The notes below the pieces were generated by a model, which saw only the letters and a program-made list of their open reading frames with translations, was not told where the DNA came from and made no database searches. Below, piece by piece: positions 37,671-49,846 of a stretch of 64,000 nt of DNA. Location of the stretch: the NCBI RefSeq assembly GCF_001426245.1, contig NZ_LMCM01000009.1, forward strand, positions 372,001 to 436,000, given 5' to 3'. Each line of letters begins with the position of its first letter. Position 1 is the stretch's first letter. Source of the stretch: Phycicoccus sp. Root101 (GTDB lineage Bacteria; Actinomycetota; Actinomycetes; Actinomycetales; Dermatophilaceae). The position numbers and the translations under genes are program-made.

Positions 37671-38540
37671 TCAGTCGGGTGGTGTCCGGTGCTGCATGGT
37701 GAGCACCGTCAGCTCGACCCGGGAGTGGATGCCGAGCTTGCTGAACATGTGCTTCAGGTGAGCATCGACTGTGTGCGATGACACGAAGAGCTGGTGGGCG
37801 ATGTCCTTGTTCTTCAGACCCCTGGCGACGAATCCCGCGATCCGCAGCTCGCTCGGGGTCAGGGAGGGCCACGGGTCCTGGACGCGACCGGCTGCTGGTG
37901 CAGCGCCGAGGGAACGCCTGTGCGTCGGGTCAGCCACCTCAGCGTCGTACTCAGCCCGGGTCAGGAAGTGGGGGTTGTCGAGGACGGCTCGGTCCAGGAG
38001 TACGACCGGGTGGGTCTTGAGCACGGCGACGAGCATCTCGAGCCCGAAGCGCTGAAGGTCGTACATGCACATGAAGATCGCTGGTTTTCGGTCCACGACG
38101 TCGTTGAGGGCCGCCTCGTACTCGAAGAAGTCATCGGCACCATGAGGCTGCAGCAGCACACCCGGCCACGGCATCTCTCCGGTCGCCCTCAGCAGGCCTG
38201 AGCCCTCAGAGACCACCTGGTCGAGGTTGTCCGACAGCACCGACGTCATGTGCTCGACCGAGAACCTTCCGGACTGCAGGTAGACCTCCGACGCCGGGCG
38301 CACGTCGAACCGATCCGTCTGTGGGTCCGCGACGCCCGCCTCGCCGACCGTCCGCGCACGCACGGCGCCGTGGTCGAGGCCGTCGATGTAGCACACGCAG
38401 GTGTCGCCGTCACGGAGACCCTTGCTGAGGAAAGGGAACAGGAGGTCGTCTCGCTCACCCGAGCCGGAGTAGAGAGCGCAGAGGTGTGTTCCTGGCGGGA
38501 TCTGGTCCACGCCCGGGATCCCGCTGTCAACGACAGTCAT
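37671..38540 (-). CDS. MEDS-domain LuxR-type regulator (first copy)
   Basis: 289 residues. The N-terminal MEDS (methanogen/methylotroph DcmR sensory) domain covers residues about 8-190, with PGTHLCALYSGSGERDDLL at the start and FEYEAALNDVVDRKPAIFMCMYD in the second half. The C-terminal LuxR helix-turn-helix is LTPSELRIAGFVARGLKNKD then IAHQLFVSSHTVDAHLKHMF. The protein at 49873-50727 has the same layout and close HTH wording. MEDS domains are thought to sense small volatile or hydrocarbon-like molecules. It is the last gene of the minus-strand accessory block and is a candidate regulator of it. Confidence 0.87.
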   Translation of the reverse strand: MTVVDSGIPGVDQIPPGTHLCALYSGSGERDDLLFPFLSKGLRDGDTCVCYIDGLDHGAVRARTVGEAGVADPQTDRFDVRPASEVYLQSGRFSVEHMTSVLSDNLDQVVSEGSGLLRATGEMPWPGVLLQPHGADDFFEYEAALNDVVDRKPAIFMCMYDLQRFGLEMLVAVLKTHPVVLLDRAVLDNPHFLTRAEYDAEVADPTHRRSLGAAPAAGRVQDPWPSLTPSELRIAGFVARGLKNKDIAHQLFVSSHTVDAHLKHMFSKLGIHSRVELTVLTMQHRTPPD

Positions 38541-38714
38541 GTTGCCCCTCTGGTCACCGCGAGCGTACGCGCGTTGGTCGGCGGAGCACAGCGAGTCAGG
38601 GGTCCGATGTGGCCACGCGTCCGCGCTGGCTCGGACTACGACACTGCTGGTCGACTGAGATCGCTCGCCGCGCGGGCGCTCGGCCTGGCGACTCCAGCCG
38701 GCAGGCGTCCTGCG

Positions 38715-39713
38715 CTAGGTCCGCTCCCCAGCGAGCCGGTTACGGCGTTCCTCCTCGCGCTTGGAGTACGCAGCCGCGGTGATCGCTTCGTCTGACTCCA
38801 GGCTGCTCCCGAGCGCACCGCCGACGGTCGCAGCCGACGCGACGAACCAGGTCAGCACGAACAGGTCGCCGTAGGTGAAGGACCTGCGCGTGTCTCCGCC
38901 CATCACACCGAGATCGAGGACGAACAGCGCCCACGCCAGGTTCAGGATGTAGAGGGCGGCGTAGCAGATCAGCACGCCTGCGGTCAGCGTCATCAGCGTC
39001 GAGGTGTTGTACAGCTTCGACCTCTCCCGAGCCCGGGGGGAGTCGCTGTCCGCACGGTCCCAGAGCTCACCGTCGATCACGAGCCAACCGACGACGAGTG
39101 CGATGGAGACGACCATGGCAACCACCAGGCGCCACCAGGACATCGACCCGGCCAACAGCCACACCGTGGAGTTGATGGTGGCGATGACGCCGGTCGTGAG
39201 TGCCGCGACGAGTGCCGACTTGAGCCCGGGCACGAGCATCCAGGGCCGGTTGGCGACCACCATGCCCCGGAGCAGCCGCCAGCGGCCGCCCCGGCGCGGC
39301 AGCAGCACCCGACAGCTTCCCTCTCCGGGGGAGTCCGCCATGGTGCTGAGGAGCTGCCGCACGGCGTGCCGACTGCGTTGGTGCACGTGAGTCCCGCCGA
39401 GAGCCGGCAGGGACAGCACCGCCGTGCGTTGCCCTGGGTCGGTCTCGACGAGCAGGTAGCGGCCGTCGCCGCCGCGAAGGGGCAGCTCGGTGATGCCGAT
39501 GACGAGGTCCCAGTGGTGATCCTGGGCCTGGTCCGTCAGACGGGCGAGCGCAGTTCCCACGTCCTCGGTGGCGACCGTGAACGGCTCGCTGACGACCTCG
39601 ATGTCCCACGCGTGCCCAGGATCGCCGTCCTGTGGTCTGAGATCCCGAATCCGACGCGCGATCTCGCTGGGTTTGGCCGGGTCAGCCACAAGACCGACGC
39701 GAACTCGTTGCAT
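38715..39713 (-). CDS. Four-TM membrane protein with N-terminal soluble domain
   Basis: 332 residues, unrecognised family. Residues 1-150 form a soluble alpha/beta-looking domain (MQRVRVGLVADPAKPSEIAR, then WDLVIGITELPLR and TAVLSLPALGGTHV). Four membrane segments follow: LKSALVAALTTGVIATINST, WWRLVVAMVVSIALVVGWLV, TAGVLICYAALYILNLAWAL and LFVLTWFVASAATVGGAL, then a charged tail. Start ATG 39713 is set by TACGTT 6 nt upstream; the frame is open upstream without homology. It is in the accessory block, upstream of the MEDS-LuxR gene. Function unknown. Confidence 0.72.
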   Translation of the reverse strand: MQRVRVGLVADPAKPSEIARRIRDLRPQDGDPGHAWDIEVVSEPFTVATEDVGTALARLTDQAQDHHWDLVIGITELPLRGGDGRYLLVETDPGQRTAVLSLPALGGTHVHQRSRHAVRQLLSTMADSPGEGSCRVLLPRRGGRWRLLRGMVVANRPWMLVPGLKSALVAALTTGVIATINSTVWLLAGSMSWWRLVVAMVVSIALVVGWLVIDGELWDRADSDSPRARERSKLYNTSTLMTLTAGVLICYAALYILNLAWALFVLDLGVMGGDTRRSFTYGDLFVLTWFVASAATVGGALGSSLESDEAITAAAYSKREEERRNRLAGERT

Positions 39714-39719
39714 CTCCAC

Positions 39720-39725
39720 AACGTA
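39720..39725 (-). promoter_or_regulatory. -10 element TACGTT before the membrane protein
   Basis: On the minus strand TACGTT lies 6 nt before the ATG at 39713, suggesting a leaderless transcript and its own promoter inside the accessory block. Confidence 0.5.
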
Positions 39726-39877
39726 GTCGCAGACCGGCCTCAACGGGCCCCACGATGACCCACAAGGCAGCGCTGCGGCAGGCGCGGGCCCGGGCGGTCG
39801 CTCGGTCCCAGTGCCCAGCGCCGCCGTCAACGGACCTCGGGTTCCACCTGTGCCCGGGTGGCAGGCCGATCTGCTGA

Positions 39878-40177
39878 CTACTCGGGGACTTTGTCGGCGA
39901 TGATGTCGATCTTCTCGATCTGCGGTTCGTGAAAGAGGACGCCGGTGTTCGGTCCGAGTGCCTGGCCCACACCGCCCGCGAGGTGGGCATCTCGGGCTTC
40001 GTCGTCGGGGAAGACGTCGTACACGCCGAACGTCGACGGGCCGAACTGGATGGCGAACCAGGCGATGGTTCCCGGCTCCTCCATCACGATCGACCGCGCC
40101 TTGGTCAGGAAGTCCGAGAGTTCCGTCTCCTTGCCCGGCAGGGCCTCGAGACGTACGAGGAGAGCTTTGGTCAGCAT
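39878..40177 (-). CDS. Antibiotic biosynthesis monooxygenase (ABM) family protein
   Basis: A 99-residue dimeric ferredoxin-like fold protein. KALLVRLEALPGKETELSDF at the start, EEPGTIAWFAIQFGPSTFGV in the middle and FPDDEARDAHLAGGVGQAL are typical ABM features. Such proteins oxidise quinol-like small molecules without a cofactor, or act as stress proteins. The ATG at 40177 has AAAGGA upstream. It follows the NAD(P)H-dependent FMN reductase gene on the same strand, a common pairing for quinone or aromatic detoxification. Biochemical role unassigned. Confidence 0.85.
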   Translation of the reverse strand: MLTKALLVRLEALPGKETELSDFLTKARSIVMEEPGTIAWFAIQFGPSTFGVYDVFPDDEARDAHLAGGVGQALGPNTGVLFHEPQIEKIDIIADKVPE

Positions 40178-40344
40178 GAGTCCGATTCCTTTCACTGGTG
40201 GTTCGAATGGCTGCGGCCGTGCGGTCGCAACGTTTGGACCCGGGGCCTTGGGTAGGCCGCCGCATCCCTTCGGGGAACCCCCGGATCCACTGCCGGTCAG
40301 GCGCGACGGAGACGGCGCCGCGGGAGCCACGGGCCACCGGGACG

Positions 40345-40914
40345 TCAGGTCCGCGGGATCACGGTGAGCACCCGTTCGGTGTGGATGCGGAACTCGTTGA
40401 TGAACTCGGTGAGGAAGGCGCGAGTCGACTCGTCGGTCACCTCCCCGGACTCCGGGAAGACCTCCGGCGTGAACTGCACGTAGCACTCGGGTGCGGTCAT
40501 CTGGCGGGCGTTGCAGAAGCTCAGCACTCCTCGCAGGCTCTGTTGCGCGACCGCGGTCCCGATCTGCCCGATGGAGGCGCCGCAGACCGCGGCCGGCATG
40601 TGGTCGAAGGAGTTCTGGCCCCAGGGGCGAGAGGCCCAGTCGATGGCGTTCTTGAGGGCGCCGGGGATGGAGCGGTTGTACTCGGGGGTCACGAACAGGA
40701 CCGCGTCGGAGGCTGCAATGGCTTCCTTGAGCGCGACGGCTTCAGGTGGGTAGTTGCTGTCGTAGTCGGGGCTGTACAGGGGGAGGTTGCCGATCGGGAT
40801 CTCGGTGAACTGCAGGTCCGAGGGCGCCAGGTTGATGAGTGCCTTGCTGAGGGTCCGGTTGATGGAGGTGGATGAGAGGCTTCCGACGAAATAGCCGACC
40901 TGGTAGGAGCCCAT
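40345..40914 (-). CDS. NAD(P)H-dependent FMN reductase (flavodoxin-like)
   Basis: 189 residues. GSLSSTSINRTLSKAL is the phosphate-binding loop for FMN. LPLYSPDYDS and TPEYNRSIPGALKNAIDWAS are the signatures of the azoreductase/chromate-reductase branch. It likely performs two-electron reduction of quinones, azo dyes or metals, protecting against redox cycling. The ATG at 40914 has GGAAAGGA upstream. It sits between the TrxR-like gene and the ABM gene in the accessory block, consistent with an oxidative or quinone stress module. Confidence 0.88.
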   Translation of the reverse strand: MGSYQVGYFVGSLSSTSINRTLSKALINLAPSDLQFTEIPIGNLPLYSPDYDSNYPPEAVALKEAIAASDAVLFVTPEYNRSIPGALKNAIDWASRPWGQNSFDHMPAAVCGASIGQIGTAVAQQSLRGVLSFCNARQMTAPECYVQFTPEVFPESGEVTDESTRAFLTEFINEFRIHTERVLTVIPRT

Positions 40915-41003
40915 GACGTGTCCTTTCCGTTCTTCGACGTCGCTGACTTGTCCAGCATCGTCTGGTGGGGGATTGCCAACTGCTCGATCTGACAGCGGCG
41001 CCG

Positions 41004-42671
41004 TCACCGCCGACCGGCCCTGACGAGGTGCTCGTAGACCAAGCGCACGGCGACCGCGCCCTCGCCGACTGCGGACGCCACGCGTTTCACCGACCCGCTG
41101 CGCACGTCCCCGACGGCGAAGACGCCCGCTCTCGCGGTCGCGAACATGTCAGCACCTCCGACGTCGGCGCCGGTCAGCACGAAGCCCCTGTCGTCGAGCG
41201 GGATCGCGCCATCGAGCCAGCGGGTGTGTGGCTCCGCCCCGATCAGCACGAACAGAGCCGTTGCACTGAGAGTCCGGCGCTCGTCGGTCCTCAGGTCGTG
41301 CACGACGACCTTCTCGAGGCTGAGGTCGCCTTCCAGCTCGCAGACCTCGCTGTTGCGCCAGACGTGCACACGGGGAGCCGAGACCACCCGTTCCGCGAGG
41401 TAGCGGGACATGTCGCGGTTCAGGTCGTCGTGGCGGATCACCAGGTTGACCTCAGTGGTGTTCCGGGCCAAGAACAGCGCCGCCTGCCCGGCGGAGTTGC
41501 CGCCGCCGACCACGGTCACCGGGTCGCCGCGGCACAGCCGCGCCTCGAACTCGGTGGCGGCGTAGTAGACGCTGGGACCCTCGAGGCGGTCCATGCCGGG
41601 GACGTCGAGTCGGCGATAGCGGACGCCAGTCGCGAGCACCACCGTGTGGGCCTCCACCTGGGCTCCGTCGCCCAGTCGCACCACGATGTGGTCCTCGATC
41701 GTGTCGAGCGACCGGGCCTCGCCCGGCACCACGAAGGCGGCACCGAACTTCCGAGCCTGGACCACTGCGCGGTCGGCAAGCTCGGCGCCCGAGATACCTG
41801 CCGGGAAGCCGAGGTAGTTCTCGATCTGGGACGAGGTCGCCGCCTGACCTCCCGTCGCGATCGAGTCCAGCACGACGGTGGAGAGCCCTTCGGAGGCTGC
41901 AGCCACCGCAGCGGCGAGCCCAGCCGGGCCGGCTCCGACCACCAGCACGTCGTACGCATCTCGACGCGGCGCATCCTCTCGCAGGCCGAGTAGCTCGGCC
42001 AGCTCGGTGTTGCTGGGGTTTCGCAGCACCGTCTGCCCCTTCCAGATCACGACGGGGATCTGGTCGGGTGGAACGGCGAACGCCCGTAGGGCTACCTCTG
42101 CTTCGGGATCCTCCTCCAGGTCCTCCCAGCGGTACGGGATGCGGTTACGGCTCACGAAGTCCCTCAGCCGGCGCGTGTCGCCTGAGTAGCGGGACCCGAT
42201 GATCCGTAGGCCGGCGCCGACGTTGGCATGGATGCTGCGTCGCACGATGAAGGCCCGCAAGATCAGGTCCCCGAGCACCTGGTCCTGGGTCACGGCCTCC
42301 TTGAGCCGTTCGAAGGGGACTTCGAGGACCTCCACGTCGGTCACGGCGACGGCCGTGACGTAGACCGCTTGGCCTGTCAGCATCGACAGGTCACCCACGA
42401 AGCGACCCGGCCCGTGGACCGCGATCACCCGCGGCTCTCCCACGGGGCTGCTCTCCTGGACCACCGCTGCCCGGCCGTCCAGCACGACGAACACCCCGCA
42501 GTCGCGGTCCCCCTCGCAGAACAGCTTGGACGCCTTGGTCAGCTGCTTCCGCTCCCCATATCGCGACAGCAGCATGATCTGCTCTGCGGTGAGCCGTGGG
42601 TAGACGCCAGAGGTGTCCGGGGTCTCGGGCAGGTCAGGGAGCTCGAGCTCAGACGAACTGCTCGTCGGCAT
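41004..42671 (-). CDS. cNMP-binding domain fused to thioredoxin-reductase-like flavoprotein lacking the CxxC
   Basis: 555 residues. Residues about 25-145 form a cyclic-nucleotide-binding domain (LFCEGDRDCGVFVVLDGRA, then GPGRFVGDLSMLTGQ); residues 155-225 look glutaredoxin-like without active cysteines (PVVIWKGQTVLRNPSNTELA); residues 230-555 are the TrxR fold with VVGAGPAGLAAAVAAASEG, GGQAATSSQIENYLGFP, VVGGGNSAGQAALFLA and FAVGDVRSGSVKRVA. Where TrxR has CATCDG the sequence is VYYAATEFEARLC, so thioredoxin reduction by the normal route is not possible. Its start overlaps the UBP zinc-finger gene. It may be a ligand-gated flavin oxidoreductase working with those partners. Confidence 0.87.
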   Translation of the reverse strand: MPTSSSSELELPDLPETPDTSGVYPRLTAEQIMLLSRYGERKQLTKASKLFCEGDRDCGVFVVLDGRAAVVQESSPVGEPRVIAVHGPGRFVGDLSMLTGQAVYVTAVAVTDVEVLEVPFERLKEAVTQDQVLGDLILRAFIVRRSIHANVGAGLRIIGSRYSGDTRRLRDFVSRNRIPYRWEDLEEDPEAEVALRAFAVPPDQIPVVIWKGQTVLRNPSNTELAELLGLREDAPRRDAYDVLVVGAGPAGLAAAVAAASEGLSTVVLDSIATGGQAATSSQIENYLGFPAGISGAELADRAVVQARKFGAAFVVPGEARSLDTIEDHIVVRLGDGAQVEAHTVVLATGVRYRRLDVPGMDRLEGPSVYYAATEFEARLCRGDPVTVVGGGNSAGQAALFLARNTTEVNLVIRHDDLNRDMSRYLAERVVSAPRVHVWRNSEVCELEGDLSLEKVVVHDLRTDERRTLSATALFVLIGAEPHTRWLDGAIPLDDRGFVLTGADVGGADMFATARAGVFAVGDVRSGSVKRVASAVGEGAVAVRLVYEHLVRAGRR

Positions 42672-42927
42672 AGCACCACCTCCAGTTCTCCCCCGGCTCG
42701 ATCGACCGGACGATCACGTGGCTCGTCGTGGCGGCGTGGGCGCGTGCGTGGCGCATCGGGGAGGAGTCGCAGCAGCCGACCTCGCCGCAGGTGAGGCATT
42801 GCCGCAGGTGCACCCAGGGCGTCCCGAGGCGCAGGCACTCCTCGCAGCCCGGCGTTCTGGGCGGCCCCACCGGCCGGACCAGCGCCAGGTGCGGCTCGGG
42901 CGACAGCCGCTCGAAGGGCGTGCTCAT
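42649..42927 (-). CDS. UBP-type zinc-finger protein
   Basis: 92 residues consisting almost only of a UBP-type (ubiquitin-protease zinc finger) fold: CEECLRLGTPWVHLRQCLTC then GCCDSSPMRHARAHA and HVIVRSIEPGENWRWCYADE supply the Cys/His ligands and the Trp/Tyr pocket that in eukaryotes binds the ubiquitin C-terminal GG. Actinobacteria lack canonical ubiquitin, so the ligand is unknown; Pup or another diglycine tail is a speculation. It overlaps the TrxR-like gene by 23 bp and the thioredoxin gene by 4 bp (ATGA), and so is tightly co-translated with both. Confidence 0.88.
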   Translation of the reverse strand: MSTPFERLSPEPHLALVRPVGPPRTPGCEECLRLGTPWVHLRQCLTCGEVGCCDSSPMRHARAHAATTSHVIVRSIEPGENWRWCYADEQFV

Positions 42928-43420
42928 GGCCCCACGCTCCGAGTGGACGAGTCGTCCTCCTGGGCGGATTCCGCCTCATGCGGTGGCAGGTGGTCCGTGA
43001 GCCAGGAACGAAGAGCCGGGATGGGCGCGGCCCCGACCTGCTTGACGATCGTCTGGCCGTGGTTCAGGAGAACCAGTGTCGGGATCGCCTGAACCTCGAA
43101 ACGGCGACTCACCGCCGGCGCCTCGTCCGCGTTGACCTTGACCAGCTTCAGCTTCCCTGCCAGCTCGGTCGCCAGCTGCTCCAGCGCCGGGCTCACCATG
43201 CGGCAGGGGCCGCACCAGGGCGCCCACACGTCGACGAGCACCGGGATGGTCGACTTGTCCGCCACTGCGGCGAAGTCCGCGTCCGAGGTGTCGACCACCC
43301 ATGGAAGTGGGTTCTGGCAGTTTCCACACCGGGGGACACCCGCCGCGACGGCTGGCACTCGGTTCTTCGTGCTGCAGCTCGGGCACATCACGACCCTGGA
43401 CGGGGTCTTCACCGTCGCGC

Positions 43421-43424
<4 letters not shown>
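42924..43424 (-). CDS. Thioredoxin 2-like protein with N-terminal zinc ribbon
   Basis: 166 residues. The first 40 hold a CPSC...CGNC zinc ribbon ([27 protein letters not shown]) as in TrxC. The thioredoxin domain has the active site [20 protein letters not shown] and the cis-Pro strand [15 protein letters not shown]. The zinc ribbon makes such proteins redox-sensitive holdases or reductases under oxidative stress. It overlaps clpB and the UBP gene by 4 bp each. It is the redox arm of the chaperone operon. Confidence 0.92.
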
Positions 43425-46047
<2,623 letters not shown>

Positions 46048-46057
<10 letters not shown>

Positions 46058-46389
46058 GGGGCTCCCCTGTCTGAAAGCGAACGCCGATGTGACTCTTCGA
46101 GGGCAGAGATCCGGTCGAGCAGGTCCATCACCAGGCCGAGCGACGAGTAGGTGAGGTTCAGCCGCAGGTGCAGCCGCTGGACGGTGGCCATCTCCCGGAC
46201 CTGGGACGGGTCGAACCAGAGGTTGCCCTCGACATCCCTGGTGATGTCGAGCAGCCCGAGCGTCACGAGCCGGCGGATCAGCTCGGGGTGGACGCCGGTG
46301 ACCCGGGCATAGCTGTCCAGACTGAGGCGGTAGGGACGGGCCAGTGGCCATCTCGTCCCGGTGGGGATCCCGGCGACCGGCTCGTTCAT
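46048..46389 (-). CDS. cbpM: Chaperone modulator CbpM (MerR-like HTH)
   Basis: 113 residues. [27 protein letters not shown] is a MerR-type helix-turn-helix reduced to the CbpM form, followed by a C-terminal helix [19 protein letters not shown]. CbpM binds the J domain of CbpA and inhibits it. It lies between the DnaJ/CbpA gene and clpB, overlapping both (4 and 10 bp). The N-terminal 20 residues are Pro-rich. In other actinobacteria this position may hold HspR, which this protein resembles only in the HTH; a repressor role for the operon is possible. Confidence 0.85.
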
Positions 46390-47345
46390 CGTGAGCTCCT
46401 CGGGTCGAAGGCCGAGACCTTGCCGAGCTGCTCGAACAGCTCGCGTTCCTCGGCCGACGGCGACGTGGCCACCTTGATCTGCGCCTCGGCATACAGGTCC
46501 CCCGGCTTGCCCCGTTTGTTCGGCAGTCCGCGCCCCTTCAGCCGCAACCGGCGGTGGCTGGAGGTGCCAGCAGGGACCTTGACCGTGGCGGGGCCGCCTG
46601 GCGTGTCGATCCCGACTGACGAACCGAGCGCCGCCTCCCAGGAAGCCAGGGGCAGCAACACGTGCAGGTCTCGCCCCTCGAGCCGGTAGCGAGGATGGGC
46701 GGCGATGCGGACGATGAGGTAGAGGTCGCCAGCAGCACCCCCGCTGGACCCCTGGCCACCCTGGCCGCGCAGCCGGATCCGCTGGCCGTCCACGACGCCT
46801 GCGGGGATGTTCACGTCGATGGTGCGAGGACCGTCGGGACCACTGATCGACAGGGTGCGCTCAGACCCGTTGTAGGCGTCCTCGACGGTCACCTCCACCT
46901 CGATCTCGTGGTCGGATCCGGCCACCGGTCCCCGTCCGCCCCGGCCGTTGGCGCGGCCACCGAAGATGCCGCCGAGCAGGTCCTCGAGGTCCACGTCGCC
47001 GCCTGAGCCCGAGTACCGGAATCCTCCTCCCGAAGGATCACCGCCACCCCAGCCACCCGTCCGCGCGCCCGCGCCGGCATAGCCGCGCGACCGGCGGTAG
47101 ACGTCCGGGTCGAGGTCGGGTCCGACCCGCCGAAAGTCCTCACCGAACGCGTCATAGCGTTTGCGCTGGTCGGGATCGGAGAGCACGTCATAGGCCTCTG
47201 AGAGCTCCTTGAATCGTTCCTCCGCGCCGGGATCCTTGTTGACGTCGGGGTGGAGCGCGCGGGCAAGCTTGCGGTAGGCGCGCTGGATCTGCGACCCGTC
47301 GGCATCGCGCGAGAGCCCGAGGACCTCGTAGAAGTCCCGGGCCAT
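46386..47345 (-). CDS. cbpA: DnaJ C-terminal domain co-chaperone (CbpA-like)
   Basis: 319 residues. The J domain has [20 protein letters not shown] with the invariant HPD and [21 protein letters not shown] Gly-rich linker ([20 protein letters not shown]) follows, then two beta-sandwich substrate-binding domains. There is no CXXCXGXG zinc-finger domain, so it is CbpA-type rather than DnaJ. It delivers substrates to DnaK and stimulates its ATPase. ATG 47345 begins [10 protein letters not shown]; a GTG one codon earlier exists. It is 16 bp downstream of grpE and overlaps cbpM. Confidence 0.92.
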   Translation of the reverse strand: MARDFYEVLGLSRDADGSQIQRAYRKLARALHPDVNKDPGAEERFKELSEAYDVLSDPDQRKRYDAFGEDFRRVGPDLDPDVYRRSRGYAGAGARTGGWGGGDPSGGGFRYSGSGGDVDLEDLLGGIFGGRANGRGGRGPVAGSDHEIEVEVTVEDAYNGSERTLSISGPDGPRTIDVNIPAGVVDGQRIRLRGQGGQGSSGGAAGDLYLIVRIAAHPRYRLEGRDLHVLLPLASWEAALGSSVGIDTPGGPATVKVPAGTSSHRRLRLKGRGLPNKRGKPGDLYAEAQIKVATSPSAEERELFEQLGKVSAFDPRSSR

Positions 47346-47361
47346 CACGCGCTCCCGACCA

Positions 47362-47865
47362 TCACGCGCTCCGGGTCGCCACGACGACCGATGCCGGCCG
47401 AAGAACTGCGTCGTCGGGTCCGTAACCGGGTCTGACGACGTGGACGACGGTGCCGGGAACGAAGTTCTCGTCGGCCGCGGTGCTGACGGCTTCGTGATGG
47501 GCCGGGTCGAACGGCTTGCCGGTCTCGTCGTCGCGCCGGGGGTAGCCCAGGTCGGCGAGGATCGAGAGTGCCTGCTGGTGCACGGCGCGAACGCCCTCGA
47601 CGATCGGGTCCGTTGGCGGCGAGGCGTGCTCGAGGGCGCGCTCGAGGTTGTCGAGGACGGGCAGCCATCGAGTGGCCACGGAGGCCCGCTCCTGGTCGCG
47701 GGCGCGGACCACGTCCTTGGCGTACCGCTTGCGCAGGTTGTCCAGCTCCGCAGCGGTCCGCCGCCAGGAGTCCTCGAGGTCGGCGATCTGCTTGTCGGTC
47801 GCAGGGGTGCTGTCGACCACGCGCTCGTCGGCTGGGCCCGGTTCGGGAGCTTCGTGTTCGGTCAT
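47362..47865 (-). CDS. grpE: Nucleotide exchange factor GrpE
   Basis: 167 residues. The N-terminal coiled coil (ATDKQIADLEDSWRRTAAEL, DNLRKRYAKDVV) and C-terminal beta domain (FDPAHHEAVSTAADENFVPG, then VVHVVRPGYGPDDAVLRPAS) are typical, though the protein is at the short end because the coiled-coil lead is reduced. GrpE releases ADP from the DnaK encoded upstream. It is 11 bp downstream of dnaK, in the same operon. Confidence 0.92.
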   Translation of the reverse strand: MTEHEAPEPGPADERVVDSTPATDKQIADLEDSWRRTAAELDNLRKRYAKDVVRARDQERASVATRWLPVLDNLERALEHASPPTDPIVEGVRAVHQQALSILADLGYPRRDDETGKPFDPAHHEAVSTAADENFVPGTVVHVVRPGYGPDDAVLRPASVVVATRSA

Positions 47866-47876
47866 GGTGAAGGCGT

Positions 47877-49775
47877 TCAGCGCGTCGTGAACTCGGCGTC
47901 GATGACGTCGTCCGCGTCCTCGGCCGGTCCAGTCCGGCCCGAGCCGGCCGACTGACCGTCGGCGCCTGCGCCGGACCGAACCTGGGCAGATGCGCTCAGG
48001 GCCTGGGCCATCTGGTGCAGCTCACCGGTGAGCGACCGCAGGCGGTCGATCGATGCTTGCTCGTCCAGGGCCACTCGCGCGTCGCTGACCAACATCTCGG
48101 CCCGGGCGCGGTCGTGCTCGGGGACCGCATCCCCCAGCTCCTCGAGCTTGCGCTGCACCTGGTAGGTCACGGAGTCCAGCTCGTTACGGGCGTCGACGAG
48201 CTGACGCAGCTGGGCGTCCTCGCTGCGGTGTGCCTCGGCGTCCGAGACCATGCGGTCGACCTCCTCCGCGCTCAGGGTCGATGTCTCGCTGATGGTGACG
48301 TCCTGCTCGGCGCCCGTGTCCTTGTCCTTCGCGGAGACATGCAGGATGCCGTTGGCGTCGATGTCGAAGGTGACCTCGACCTGGGGTAGCCCTCGAGGCG
48401 CCGGCCGGATGTTCTCCAGCCGGAACCGCGCCAGCGCCCGATTGTCGCTGGCACGTTCGCGCTCGCCCTGGAGGACCACCACGTCCACCGCCTGCTGGTT
48501 GTCCTCGGCGGTACTGAAGACCTCGGTGCGACGGGCCGGGATCGTGGTGTTGCGCTCGATCACCTTGGTCATCACCCCGCCCTGCGTCTCCAACCCCAGC
48601 GAGAGAGGCGTGACGTCCAGGAGCAGTACATCCTTCACGTCACCCTTGATGATCGCCGCCTGCACCGCCGCGCCGAGTGCGACGACCTCGTCGGGGTTGA
48701 CGGTCATGTTCGGTTCCTTGCCACCGGTCATCCGGCGAACCAGGTTCTGCACGGCCGGAATTCGCGTGGAACCGCCGACGAGGATGACTTCGTCGATGTC
48801 GTCCGCGGTGACCTTGGCGTCCCCCATGGCCTGCTTGACCGGGCCCATGCATCGTTCGACCAGGTCCGCCGTGAGCTGCTCGAACCTTGAACGCATCAGG
48901 TTGACGTTCAGGTGCTTGGGGCCGGAAGCGTCCGCGGTCACGAACGGGAGGTTCACCGCCGTCTGGGTGACGGACGACAGCTCCACCTTGGCCTTCTCCG
49001 CCGCCTCGAACAGGCGCTGCAGCGCTTGCGGGTCCTGCCGCAGGTCGACTCCGTTCTCCTTCTTGAACTCCTCCGCGAGGTAGTCGACGACGAGCCGGTC
49101 GAAGTCGTCTCCCCCGAGGTGCGTGTCGCCTGCTGTGGACCGCACCTCGACCACCCCGTCACCGACGGTCAGGACGCTGACATCGAACGTTCCGCCGCCG
49201 AGGTCGAACACCAGGATGGTCTCGTTCTCGAGCTTGTCCATCCCATACGCGAGGGCCGCCGCAGTGGGCTCGTTGATGATCCGGAGCACCTCCAGCCCCG
49301 CGATCTTTCCCGCGTCCTTGGTGGCCTGCCGCTGTGCGTCGTTGAAGTGGGCTGGCACGGTGATGACCGCTTCGGTGACTCGCTCCCCGAGGGCCTTCCC
49401 GGCGTCATCCACCAGCTTTCGCAGGATCTGCGCAGAGATCTCTTCCGGCGCGTAGAGCTTGCCGTGCACCGAGAAGCGCGCGGCGCCGTCCGGTCCGGAC
49501 ACGACGTCGTAGGAGACCGTGTGGATCTCGCTCTGCACCTCGTCATACTTGCGGCCAACGAAGCGCTTCGCCGAGTAGATCGTCCCCTTCGGGTTCAGGA
49601 TCGCCTGCCGTCGGGCCATCTGGCCCACGAGTCGTTCAGTGCTCTCGAGGAACGCGACGACGGAGGGAGTGGTGCGGTTTCCCTCGGCATTGGGGATGAC
49701 CTGGGGCTGGCTACCCTCCATCGCCGCAATCACCGAGTTCGTCGTTCCCAGATCGATACCCACAGACCTACCCAT
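47877..49775 (-). CDS. dnaK: Chaperone DnaK (Hsp70), probably a second paralogue
   Basis: 632 residues. The ATPase domain has [16 protein letters not shown], the phosphate-2 loop [13 protein letters not shown] and the adenosine motif [16 protein letters not shown]; the substrate-binding domain has [19 protein letters not shown], and the protein ends in a lid with the tail [15 protein letters not shown]. Linker [16 protein letters not shown] is intact. Operon order dnaK-grpE-cbpA-cbpM-clpB-trx differs from the housekeeping dnaK-grpE-dnaJ-hspR arrangement, so I read this as an extra stress operon. No HAIR or CIRCE operator is visible upstream. A MEDS-LuxR gene lies 97 bp upstream on the same strand. 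Confidence 0.95.
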   Translation of the reverse strand: MGRSVGIDLGTTNSVIAAMEGSQPQVIPNAEGNRTTPSVVAFLESTERLVGQMARRQAILNPKGTIYSAKRFVGRKYDEVQSEIHTVSYDVVSGPDGAARFSVHGKLYAPEEISAQILRKLVDDAGKALGERVTEAVITVPAHFNDAQRQATKDAGKIAGLEVLRIINEPTAAALAYGMDKLENETILVFDLGGGTFDVSVLTVGDGVVEVRSTAGDTHLGGDDFDRLVVDYLAEEFKKENGVDLRQDPQALQRLFEAAEKAKVELSSVTQTAVNLPFVTADASGPKHLNVNLMRSRFEQLTADLVERCMGPVKQAMGDAKVTADDIDEVILVGGSTRIPAVQNLVRRMTGGKEPNMTVNPDEVVALGAAVQAAIIKGDVKDVLLLDVTPLSLGLETQGGVMTKVIERNTTIPARRTEVFSTAEDNQQAVDVVVLQGERERASDNRALARFRLENIRPAPRGLPQVEVTFDIDANGILHVSAKDKDTGAEQDVTISETSTLSAEEVDRMVSDAEAHRSEDAQLRQLVDARNELDSVTYQVQRKLEELGDAVPEHDRARAEMLVSDARVALDEQASIDRLRSLTGELHQMAQALSASAQVRSGAGADGQSAGSGRTGPAEDADDVIDAEFTTR

Positions 49776-49846
49776 GACGTGCTCCGTTCGCTCGATGCCG
49801 GATCACGCCATGCTGTCGAGGTGGCAGACGAGCGGCATCCCTTGAA

